Assembly (NCBI GenBank): GCA_965224015.1
Contig: OZ245032.1
Span: 2,046,001 to 2,110,000 of the forward strand
Direction of reading: 5' to 3'
DNA from: CBDCVD01 sp965224015
GTDB taxonomy: Bacteria; Pseudomonadota; Alphaproteobacteria; Rhizobiales; CBDCVD01
Length of the DNA stretch: 64,000 nt
The notes below the pieces were generated by a model. The model was not told the DNA's origin and made no database searches. It worked only from the letters and a program-made list of their open reading frames with translations. Shown in pieces: positions 34,916-42,079 of this stretch (the stretch's first letter is position 1; every line of letters starts with the position of its first letter). Position numbers and translations under genes: made by a program.

Positions 34916-35480
34916 GTTGTAGCACATCGGAAATTGTAGGCCAACCGCAACAGAAAAAAAAGCAGAAAGATCCAACAGTCCGTTGTAGCACATCGGAAAT
35001 TGTAGGCCAACCGCAACTCCGCCGATATCTATATAGGCGTTCGCCAGGTTGTAGCACATCGGAAATTGTAGGCCAACCGCAACTCCAAAACAGCGTGACT
35101 TTCATTTTGCCGGGTTGTAGCACATCGGAAATTGTAGGCCAACCGCAACGTATCGAAGGAGATGCCCATGGGTAAAGCGGTTGTAGCACATCGGAAATTG
35201 TAGGCCAACCGCAACAATGGATTGCGGCTGAACGGGCGGTAATCAAGTTGTAGCACATCGGAAATTGTAGGCCAACCGCAACTCAATCCAGAAAGCACTT
35301 TTCATAGCTCACGTTGTAGCACATCGGAAATTGTAGGCCAACCGCAACGGTCCGGCGCATGCAGTTTAGTCAGTAGCAGTTGTAGCACATCGGAAATTGT
35401 AGGCCAACCGCAACCAACCGCAGGTACGTTGTTGCACAAAAGCGGTTGTAGCACATCGGAAATTGTAGGCCAACCGCAAC
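34916..35480. CRISPR. CRISPR array, 9 repeats and 8 spacers, no cas genes in window
   Basis: Nine identical 36-bp repeats (GTTGTAGCACATCGGAAATT through GTAGGCCAACCGCAAC) start at 34916, 34982, 35048, 35114, 35180, 35247, 35313, 35379 and 35445. Spacers are 30 bp, except the fifth (31 bp). A 36-bp repeat with 30-bp spacers and a GTTGTAGC end is typical of type II-C systems, such as the Neisseria repeat (family knowledge). Repeats are all identical, so the older, degenerate end cannot be told from the leader end. The right side is cut within about 40 bp by an IS5-type remnant. Short peptide frames over the array are artefacts. Confidence 0.97.
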
Positions 35481-35709
35481 CACCTGTAGAATAGTAGGAC
35501 AGGGAACTCGTCGATTGTGAACTATGCGATTTTGGCTGATTGATTGACTATCCACATGATCCAGATTTTGAACCAAAAAGCCTTGATCCATTTGAGGATA
35601 AGGCGGAAGTTGTAGCCCGCGGCTGCAAGGATCGGGTTGATGGCATCGCCTTGTTCATGAGCAAGATAGTTCCAATCCATGCGGTGCCCTGACTTGAGAT
35701 GACCAATCA

Positions 35710-35810
35710 TACCAAGGGCCCTTGCGTTTGACTCCTGGCCCAGCGTAAAACCGTTGTCTTATCAATACGACACACAAGTCAGCGTGTACAAAAAGCCAAT
35801 ACCGCTGGTA
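35710..35810 (-). mobile_element. R2 miniature element (101 bp), TCA duplication
   Basis: Ends TACCA...TGGTA in reverse orientation, flanked by TCA on both sides (35707-35709 and 35811-35813; TGA in element orientation). The interior is more diverged than in other copies. Removing 101 bp plus one TGA joins the flanking codons of an IS5 transposase into EPVIGHLKS. Confidence 0.88.
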
Positions 35811-35905
35811 TCACCGGCTCAATTGCTGCCCGTCGTCTTATCTGGCGTTTGATGGCCGGTGTCACCCTTCGTTTCTGGCCGGCGGTAAAGACCCGAAACT
35901 TGTGA

Positions 35906-36045
35906 CTATAGCAAAATGCGTTTAATTGGGATCATGGGCATTTAGTATTTTTCTCGCATTTTTCTATAGATTTCAGGGCGATCAGCTTTATGGCGTTAGC
36001 TTTGCCGCTCACAAAATGGGTAAAGCTAACGCCATGCTGATCTAG
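35906..36045 (+). repeat. R1 composite hairpin element
   Basis: First half 35906-35969 with CTATAGCAAAATGCG and a slightly mutated right end; second half 35980-36041 with a 14-bp perfect stem ATGGCGTTAGCTTT / AAAGCTAACGCCAT. It ends in CTAG (36042-36045), which is the target of the R4 insertion that follows. Confidence 0.9.
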
Positions 36046-36315
36046 AGCGTGTCAGGTCTGAATAGAACCATTCTGACGGAGCGATTTTGCGCCAAGATGG
36101 GCCTTAAGTCTCGCAGGATATAGTGGGGCTATTTGCAAGAGGCTTAAGGTCCATATTGGTGCAAAAGCGCCCGTCCCTTCGGGTTTCCGATTGGCGCAAC
36201 GCCCACGCCCAAGCCGCTCTCGAGAGATGGATAAACATCGCTCTTCGATCGCCTTGAACGTGGATCGCCTCGCCAATCGAGAAACAGAATTGATTCTATT
36301 AAGACCTGACACGCT
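36046..36315. mobile_element. R4 miniature element (270 bp) with CTAG duplication
   Basis: Inverted ends AGCGTGTCAGGTCTGAATAG and CTATTAAGACCTGACACGCT, flanked by CTAG at 36042-36045 and 36316-36319. It has no open frame of note. An inverted copy is at 41575-41846, truncated ends at 12181 and 25187. The termini resemble those of the IS1182 element next to it. Confidence 0.9.
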
Positions 36316-36319
36316 CTAG

Positions 36320-37782
36320 CAGTGTGTCGGGTTTAAGGAGTTGTTTGTCCGTGTATCGGTCGTGGATGTGTGTTGGCGAGCGCTTTGCTGAACCTGCCTT
36401 AGCCGCTCAGCATGTTGCTCACACGTTTGCAGTTGTACGCCAGCGCTACAAGACACCATTCCCGTGAAACCTTCTCAAGACCGCGAAGATGAAAATGCCT
36501 GAAACCAAGGACCGATTTGATGATGCCAAAAACAGGCTCAACACTGCTCTTTCGTCTTTTGTACTTGTCTTTTGCCTCCTGGGTTCGAAATGTCTCCAGC
36601 ATCTTTAAGCGCCACGGCTCTCTAACACACGGTGGTGGCTTGCTGCGCACCTTCGGCGGTCGGAAATCATAAGGGCGTGCTACCTGTTGACCCGGTAACG
36701 CTATCAAAGGTTCAATTTTACGCACATCAAGCGCCTCAACAACAGCTTCGCCAGCATAACCCGTATCCGCTATAAGCGTCTTGGGCTTGCCAACACGCGC
36801 GCACAAGTCATCAACAAAGGTAGCCAAATCCTGACGATCATTCGTCGTGGCAAGAACTTGCGTACCCAAAACCAACTGGCTGCCATCCGCATCCACAAAA
36901 GCTTGCGCATTATAAGCCTGACGGTATTCGTGGCGCGACGACCGGCGCATGATAGAACTGTCCGGATCGCTCAGATTGATCTGCTTCTTAGGAGAAGGCC
37001 GTGGTGCATCGCCCCCATCATCCGTATCCTGACCCTGATCTTGATCTTGCCCATCCAAACACGCCGCCGCCTCAAGTTGTTCGGCTGCCGCGTCTAACTT
37101 CGCCTTTAACGTTTGCCGCCGCGCTATCTCGTCGGGGAGCGACAAACCATCATCCGTATCCTGTTCATCTGCCGCCTCGGCTCTATCCATCAACGCCGCA
37201 ATGTCCTCTGCAAGCTTGGCCCGTAACACCTGGATACGATCATAACGTAACGATTTGATCTTCGAAGCATTCGCATCAATCTGCGTGCCGTCGAGGGCGA
37301 CCGTGCCCACCTTTAAAAGACCCATCTGTTTGGCTAGCAACAAGATATGCGCAAACGCCGTCTCAAAGGCAGGACCGTTGTCACGCCGGAACTTGGCGAT
37401 CGTGTCATGATCCGGATGGCTGTTGGCGGCGATAAAGCGGACAGAAACATTGCGATACGTGGCCTGCTCTATCTTGCGCGAGGAAAAAATACCACTGGCG
37501 TAACAATAAACCAACAGGGCCAACATCATGCGCGGATGATATTGTGCTTTTCCTGAGCCGGTGCGGCTGACGTGAAAGGTGCGCATATCTATGCGTTCGG
37601 CGGCTTCCACGATAAAATGGGCCAAGTCGTCATCTGCCACCCAGTCTTTGAGATCAGGAGGCAAAAGCAACCGCTGAGAGCGGTCATAATTGCGAAAATT
37701 TTTCATACCAATGGGTAGCACAAATGCAAAAAAGCCTGTATGCAAATTTAATAAATAACCACAGCCCAAATCCGACACACTG
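36320..37782 (-). mobile_element. IS1182-family insertion sequence, complete
   Basis: A 1463-bp element with inverted ends CAGTGTGTCGG and CCGACACACTG, flanked by CTAG (36316-36319 and 37783-37786). It contains one transposase gene on the minus strand and is inserted next to R4, sharing its CTAG. Everything needed for transposition seems intact. Confidence 0.9.
36399..37706 (-). CDS. IS1182 family transposase
   Basis: A 435-residue DDE transposase starting at MKNFRNYDRSQRLLLPPDLK. The frame is open upstream to 37778, but that reaches the IS terminus, so 37706 is the real start. Catalytic landmarks: VALDGTQIDANASK (first Asp), a charged and coiled central insertion with ADEQDTDDGLSLPDE, LIADTGYAGEAVVEAL (second Asp) and the Glu-containing RRKSSVEPVFGIIKSVLGF. 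Appears intact. Confidence 0.95.
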   Translation of the reverse strand: MKNFRNYDRSQRLLLPPDLKDWVADDDLAHFIVEAAERIDMRTFHVSRTGSGKAQYHPRMMLALLVYCYASGIFSSRKIEQATYRNVSVRFIAANSHPDHDTIAKFRRDNGPAFETAFAHILLLAKQMGLLKVGTVALDGTQIDANASKIKSLRYDRIQVLRAKLAEDIAALMDRAEAADEQDTDDGLSLPDEIARRQTLKAKLDAAAEQLEAAACLDGQDQDQGQDTDDGGDAPRPSPKKQINLSDPDSSIMRRSSRHEYRQAYNAQAFVDADGSQLVLGTQVLATTNDRQDLATFVDDLCARVGKPKTLIADTGYAGEAVVEALDVRKIEPLIALPGQQVARPYDFRPPKVRSKPPPCVREPWRLKMLETFRTQEAKDKYKRRKSSVEPVFGIIKSVLGFRHFHLRGLEKVSREWCLVALAYNCKRVSNMLSG

Positions 37783-38161
37783 CTAGGTAAAATCCGAAGG
37801 CTTCACAGCCCCCACTTTCAGGGCCACGGCAAGGCTCTCCTGCAACAGGGCTTGTATCCTCTCCTCGCCCATCCGCTGACGCCATCGGGTCATTGACGAG
37901 CGCTCAAGCGGCAGATCATGGCGAAAGAACTCCTCGCCACACAAATACTGATAATACGGGTTCTCCACAAAGCGGGCGCAGACTTCCTCATCGGAAAGAT
38001 TGTCGGCATATTTGAGGATATGCAGTCCCGCCATCAGCCGCGTCGAAAGGGGCGGGTGGCCGGCTTTGTCCGTATAGACTGCCTCACATTTATCCGACAG
38101 AAATTGCCAATCGATCTTGTCGGCTAAAATCGCCTTCTCGTGGCCCCTATTGATGATCTGA

Positions 38162-38262
38162 TACCAGCGGTATGGGCTTTATTTACACGCCGACTGGTGT
38201 ACAGCCTTGCTAACACACCTCTTTGACGCTAACCCATGAGTCATTGTCAAGGGCCCTTGGTA
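38162..38262 (+). mobile_element. R2 miniature element (101 bp), TGA duplication
   Basis: TACCAGCGGTA...CCCTTGGTA, flanked by TGA at 38159-38161 and 38263-38265. It interrupts the N-terminal part of the IS5-type transposase; removing it restores FRSRLDQIINRGHEKAIL. Confidence 0.92.
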
Positions 38263-38265
38263 TGA

Positions 38266-38561
38266 TCCAACCTTGAACGAAACCTATCGAACTGACCGGT
38301 TTTAAAAGGTTCTCTTGGTTTCATATCCCTCTCCAAATCACTTGCTTGGCCAGTGAATCACAGAAAAGGACGTTACGCAAATTGCAAGGAAACAAACCAC
38401 AGGGGTGCAAAATCTTGCAATATCGAAGGCCCGGAAAAGCCTGATAATCAAACAATATCAACGCAATAGAAATTCTTCACAAACGACTTACTATGCCCGC
38501 GCAAGAAAACGCAGCGGATTAAAGCCGGCTACGGTTCAATCCGGACCCGGCTAAACAGGCT
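38266..38561. other. Intergenic, 5' end of IS5-type gene and unassigned sequence
   Basis: 38266-38334 holds the first codons of the broken IS5 transposase on the minus strand. The rest, to 38561, shows no gene or repeat I recognise. Confidence 0.5.
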
Positions 38562-38966
38562 TTACGGCTTATCTTCGATTTTGCGCAAGACCCAGCCGGC
38601 ATTCTCCAGGCAGCCATAGGTCAGTTCACGAATTCGATGGGAACGCGCACTTTCAAATTCGCTCACGATTTTGCGCTGCTGGTCCTTTGCATCCCGGCAT
38701 ATTTGCCGCGCCTCGTCCGTACTTGCACTTGAGCATGCACGCGGCTCCGAAATATAAATGCTAGGAAGAGGCCCAACCAGAGCGTCCGCCTTCGCCCGAC
38801 ACAATGTTTCGGTCTCGGTCTTTTGCTCAACAGCAATCTCTCCACTATAGTCCGGATGAGTCCATTCATAGCGAGGCCCAAGACAGGCGGAAATCCCTAT
38901 CCCAATGATCGCCATGCCTGCGATCAACCTGGCCAGACGCAACAAGCGATTTAAGTGCGAAACCAT
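38562..38966 (-). CDS. Putative lipoprotein (134 aa)
   Basis: The start at 38966 gives a lipoprotein signal, MVSHLNRLLRLARLIAGMAI then IGIGISAC with the lipobox cysteine at about residue 26. The mature part has four further cysteines (TLCRAKA, RACSSAS, QICRDAK, YGCLENAG), and a charged helical middle. No family recognised. The start codon lies 2 bp from an R2 element, so native promoter and ribosome site have been displaced, and the gene may be silent or driven from inside R2. Confidence 0.6.
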   Translation of the reverse strand: MVSHLNRLLRLARLIAGMAIIGIGISACLGPRYEWTHPDYSGEIAVEQKTETETLCRAKADALVGPLPSIYISEPRACSSASTDEARQICRDAKDQQRKIVSEFESARSHRIRELTYGCLENAGWVLRKIEDKP

Positions 38967-38968
38967 TA

Positions 38969-39069
38969 TACCAAGGGTCCTTGACAAGGGCTCATGGATT
39001 TGCGTCAAAGAGTTATGTTATCAAGGCAGTACACCAGTCGGCGTGTACATAAAGCCAATACCGCTGGTA
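38969..39069 (-). mobile_element. R2 miniature element (101 bp), TTA duplication
   Basis: Reverse copy flanked by TTA at 38966-38968 and 39070-39072. It abuts the start codon of the putative lipoprotein gene. Confidence 0.92.
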
Positions 39070-39148
39070 TTATTGAAAACCTACCCTCATACACTGCGCC
39101 CTGGATATAATTGTAAGTATGAGAACAATACGGTGTCAATACCCCTTG

Positions 39149-39242
39149 CAGTGTGTTGGGTTTAAGGAGTTGTTTGTCCGTGTATGGGTCATGGATGTGT
39201 GTTGGCGAGCGCTTTGCTGAACCTGCCAGCCGGTCAGCATGT
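39149..39242. mobile_element. IS1182-type left-end remnant
   Basis: About 94 bp almost identical to 36320-36416 of the full element (CAGTGTGTTGGGTTTAAGG onwards to CAGCATGTT). The transposase is gone. It is followed directly by an R2 deletion derivative. Confidence 0.88.
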
Positions 39243-39271
39243 TATGCCAAGGGCCCCTGACAAGGGCTCAT
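39243..39271 (-). repeat. R2 deletion derivative
   Basis: Starts CCAAGGGCCCCTGACAAGGG as in reverse R2 copies but ends after CTCATGGTA; the internal 70 bp are lost. Confidence 0.7.
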
Positions 39272-39277
39272 GGTATA

Positions 39278-39601
39278 AACGCGCCTTAAAACCTGGCTTG
39301 GTCGTACCCTTCGCGACATCAAGCGTAAGATTAATACCAGCGGTATTGGCTTTATAGACACGCCAACTGGTGTACAGCCTTGCTAACACACTTACTTGAC
39401 GCAAATCCATGCGTCATTGTCAGGGGCCTTTGGTATAAAGGTAACAAGGCCCACCAGGAGGCTTTCCTGCGGCCCCTGTGGCTGGCCGAGCGGGTGATGA
39501 CTCAGAAGCCGCGGGATAATATTGCAAAGAAAGTCCATAGTCCTCATGGTCATCCGCAAGCGACCCTGGTTTTTATAAATAAGCACAGCGTAAGCGGACT
39601 A
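39278..39601 (+). pseudogene. IS5-family transposase middle fragment
   Basis: Reads TRLKTWLGRTLRDIKRKI before and KGNKAHQEAFLRPLWLAERV MTQKPRDN after the R2 element at 39335-39435. These are the typical middle segments of IS5 transposases, upstream of the missing metal-binding region. Excision of R2 plus one TAA restores an open frame RKIKGNKAHQE. The frame ends in the R1 element at 39599. Confidence 0.82.
39335..39435 (+). mobile_element. R2 miniature element (101 bp), TAA duplication
   Basis: Forward copy flanked by TAA at 39332-39334 and 39436-39438, inside the IS5 transposase fragment. Confidence 0.92.
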
Positions 39602-39663
39602 TAGCAAAATGCGTTTAATTGGAATCATGGGTATTGCCGTATTCTTCTCGCATTTTGCTATAG
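39599..39663 (+). repeat. R1 first-half element only
   Basis: 65 bp with perfect 15-bp ends CTATAGCAAAATGCG / CGCATTTTGCTATAG. The second hairpin is absent, showing that the first half can exist alone. Confidence 0.92.
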
Positions 39664-39914
39664 GACTCTCCATTTTTCAAAAATCATTTAAATATTTTTT
39701 CTCAATTTTCAGTTTTTTTTAATCGTATTTACGTAGCTATACAATTTGATAAGATCGTGAACTGCCCAAAGTTTTTTAGGAATTGCGCGTACCAGGTTCT
39801 GATCCAGGCATGTAAGCGCGGCGCCATTTAAACACAATATTTTTTGGCGGTAAGAACAACTCTTGGCCGGCAAGAAGACGATAGAATGGGAAAATTGAGG
39901 AGGTTTTGATTGTC

Positions 39915-40838
39915 ATGGAATTTTTACTGGAGGTGCTAAAATTAGCAACATTCTCTGGCGTTACGGCACTTGAGGCGCTCGCCATACCTTTTGTTTTCTT
40001 TACCTGTCTTGGATTTGCAGTTAAAGGCAGGAAATTTCTGCAAGAACTGAATAATTCTGTGCCGCAAAGCATACTGAATATAAAGATTATTATGTTCAAT
40101 GCAATTTTTATTTTTCCGTTGATTATTTTTATTTCTTATCTTGCCAGTTGGTCTACTTCCCATTATCATCTTGTTTTAGTTGATGTCAGTTTCTGGCAAC
40201 AGGTCAATCCATACCTGGTAGCACTTATCGCCATTTTTATCGGTGATTTCACCGGATATTGGCGGCATAGGCTTGAGCACACGCCTATGTTATGGCCTGC
40301 ACATGCGGTGCATCACTCGGACGAGGACATGACCTGGTTGACGCTTGATCGCTTTCATCCAGTGAATCGCTTAACGACATTTGTTATCGACAATAGTGTC
40401 CTGCTGCTCTTAGGTATGCCACCTTTTGCAATTATCGCCAATAATCTTGCACGCCATTATTACGGCTACTTCATTCATGCTGACTTGCCTTGGACATATG
40501 GCAAGGCAGGTATGATTTTTGTTTCTCCGGCCATGCACCGTTGGCATCATTCTGCGGACAGCCGATACTTCTATACCAATTTTGCCTCCGTATTTTCTAT
40601 AATTGATATCGTCTTTGGAACCTATCGTGTGCCCGGCCCGTGCACCTCCCCATTGGGGGTCACCGATTCTATGGAAGCCACATGGACAGGTCAGATCACC
40701 TATATGTTCAAACGTCGCGCCTATCAACGCCTGTTGTCAGGGTCCGCCGGTCTCTTTAGATGGAAAAAGCGACAGCCTGAACACAAGAAACCGTCTGATG
40801 AGTTACGTAAAGTCGAACCCTCAGGAAAAGTAAGGTGA
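39915..40838 (+). CDS. Sterol desaturase/fatty acid hydroxylase family protein
   Basis: A 307-residue integral membrane di-iron enzyme. The eight-histidine pattern is present: HRLEH (about residue 116), HAVHHSDED (about 128) and HRWHHS (about 208). Three or four hydrophobic segments surround them. The family inserts hydroxyl or double bonds in lipids, carotenoids or sterol-like molecules; substrate unknown. The ATG at 39915 is preferred, with GGAGG 12 bp upstream. The gene is more AT-rich than its neighbours and lies between R1 elements, so it may be acquired. Confidence 0.87.
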   Translation: MEFLLEVLKLATFSGVTALEALAIPFVFFTCLGFAVKGRKFLQELNNSVPQSILNIKIIMFNAIFIFPLIIFISYLASWSTSHYHLVLVDVSFWQQVNPYLVALIAIFIGDFTGYWRHRLEHTPMLWPAHAVHHSDEDMTWLTLDRFHPVNRLTTFVIDNSVLLLLGMPPFAIIANNLARHYYGYFIHADLPWTYGKAGMIFVSPAMHRWHHSADSRYFYTNFASVFSIIDIVFGTYRVPGPCTSPLGVTDSMEATWTGQITYMFKRRAYQRLLSGSAGLFRWKKRQPEHKKPSDELRKVEPSGKVR

Positions 40839-40942
40839 AAATAGGTAAGCGAGCCCCTGCGTAGCCTTTTTGTTCCCTGCTAAGCTTGGGATTTTGACCT
40901 TTGGTCATGACCCGGGGGGCCCTGTCCCTATTTATCCCAGTC

Positions 40943-41084
40943 CTATAGCAAAATGCGTTTGGTTGGAATCATGAGCATTGTCGCATTCTTCTCGCATTTT
41001 GCTATAGATTTAGAGGGCGATCAGCCTTATACGTTTAGGTGTCCCCATAGCAAAATGGGTACACCTAAACCCATGCTGATCTAG
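40943..41084 (+). repeat. R1 composite hairpin element
   Basis: First half 40943-41007 with the 15-bp ends; second half 41019-41080 with the stem GTTTAGGTGT / ACACCTAAAC, a third distinct but self-complementary stem sequence. Ends in CTAG. Confidence 0.92.
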
Positions 41085-41087
41085 CGG

Positions 41088-41150
41088 GCATCTACCAACC
41101 CACTCGCTGTCACGGGGCTGGCCAGAGGTCGTCAATAGACGTTTTCACTT
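41088..41150. repeat. R3 remnant
   Basis: GGGCATCTACCAACCCACTCGC followed by GGGGCTGGCCAG and GTCGTCAATAGACGTTTTC: both R3 ends with most of the interior lost. Confidence 0.6.
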
Positions 41151-41267
41151 GAGCCAAGAGACAGCACTGCGGTTTTACCCTGCATACCATTTGATTTCAT
41201 GCGCGAACCTGTCGTATGGTGCACCTGTTCGTTGTGAGCACATGATCATTCACGAGGAGGAGTCGTT

Positions 41268-41549
41268 ATGGATATCATTGGAATTATAGTTGCCCTTGTT
41301 AGCGGTGCCCTTGGGGGCAATGGCGCAGCCAAGTTCATGCCAAACTTTAGTTTAGGCACAGGCGGGAATTCGATTGCCGGGATCGTCGGAGGACTTCTTG
41401 GAGGCACGGGCATTGCCAGTAACCTATTAGGTATGGGGGGCGGGTCGATGATCCAAAGTATCATTACCAATCTGCTTGGTGGTGGCATCGGTGGCGGCAT
41501 TGCTTTGCTGGTCGTCGGCGTTATTATGAAGGCAATGGGCCGCAGCTAG
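41268..41549 (+). CDS. Small glycine-rich membrane protein (93 aa)
   Basis: Starts after a strong AGGAGGAG site. Glycine-rich with two hydrophobic stretches, MDIIGIIVALVSGALGG and IGGGIALLVVGVIMKAMG, and repeated GGLLGG-type turns between them. Similar small proteins of unknown function are common in proteobacteria. Likely a membrane-embedded or membrane-associated oligomer (inference). Confidence 0.7.
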   Translation: MDIIGIIVALVSGALGGNGAAKFMPNFSLGTGGNSIAGIVGGLLGGTGIASNLLGMGGGSMIQSIITNLLGGGIGGGIALLVVGVIMKAMGRS

Positions 41550-41574
41550 ATACTTGTCCGCTTTTGTAGGCTAG

Positions 41575-41846
41575 AGCGTGTCAGGTCTTAATAGAAGCAA
41601 TTCTGTTTCTCGATTGGCGAGGCGATTCCCAAGCTCAAGGCGATCGAAGAGCGATGCTTGTGCATCTCTCGAGAGCGGCTTGGGCGTGGATGTTGCGCCA
41701 ATCGGAAACCCGAAGGGACGGGCGCTTTTGCGCCAATATGGACCTTAAGCCTCTTGCAAATAGCCCCACTATATCCTGCGAGACTTAAGGCCCATCTTGT
41801 CGCAAAATCGCTCCGTCAGAATGGTTCTATTAAGACCTGGCACGCT
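41575..41846. mobile_element. R4 miniature element (272 bp)
   Basis: Inverted relative to the copy at 36046-36315 and highly similar over its length. Left flank CTAG (41571-41574), right flank CTAA (41847-41850), so one base of the duplication has changed. It contains an ORF-like frame that is also open in the other copy but has no ribosome site or known domain. Confidence 0.9.
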
Positions 41847-41869
41847 CTAACTAAACCGTTTTACGTTCA

Positions 41870-42079
41870 GCCCATCCGCCCAAGGTTCCGCTTGTGGGTG
41901 GATGGGCAAATTACGTTAAGGGGTAAAGAATAGCCAATAGGCGCTTCTCTATTGACCTTGAGCGGGTTAATGTGGGGTTTCTGAATAGAGAGGCTGCTGA
42001 TAATGGATCGCGCTGGCCAGGTCGTCAAGAGACGTTTCCAGATGTGACGGAGACGGTGAAACTGAAGGATACAGCTGTT
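41870..42079. other. Hairpin and R3 end remnant upstream of efflux adaptor
   Basis: GCCCATCCGCCCA (41870-41882) pairs with TGGGTGGATGGGC (41895-41907), one mismatch. At 42010-42040 the R3 end GGCCAGGTCGTCAAGAGACG is present. These lie in the 5' region of the adaptor gene; nothing else is recognised. Confidence 0.55.

Larger units (their letters stand above)
35522..38334 (-). pseudogene. IS5-family transposase gene broken by five later insertions
   Basis: The start ATG at 38334 has GGAGAGGG upstream and reads MKPREPFKTGQFDRFRSRLD. After removing R2 at 38162-38262 the frame continues DQIINRGHEKAILADKIDWQ to VGAVKPSDFT at 37787. There the IS1182 element, R4 and R1 follow (35906-37782). The C-terminal part resumes at about 35905 (AGQKRRVTPAIKRQIRRRAA, EPV), is cut by R2 at 35710-35810 and continues IGHLKSGHRMDWNYLAHEQG to the stop at 35522. 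The middle of the protein, including part of the DDE core, is missing. A middle piece of the same type of transposase lies on the other strand at 39278-39601. Confidence 0.88.

Noticed and set aside
34863..35298. Open frames with repeated CGWPTISDVLQ peptides on the minus strand
   Set aside because: They are translations of the CRISPR repeats, not a repeat protein.
34760..35560. tracrRNA or anti-repeat near the CRISPR array
   Set aside because: The only similarity to the repeat outside the array is a 7-base GGCCAAC in the hairpin at 34897-34911, too short to be meaningful.
41658..41933. 91-aa frame in the R4 element
   Set aside because: Open in both R4 copies only because the copies are nearly identical; no ribosome site, no domain and strongly biased composition.
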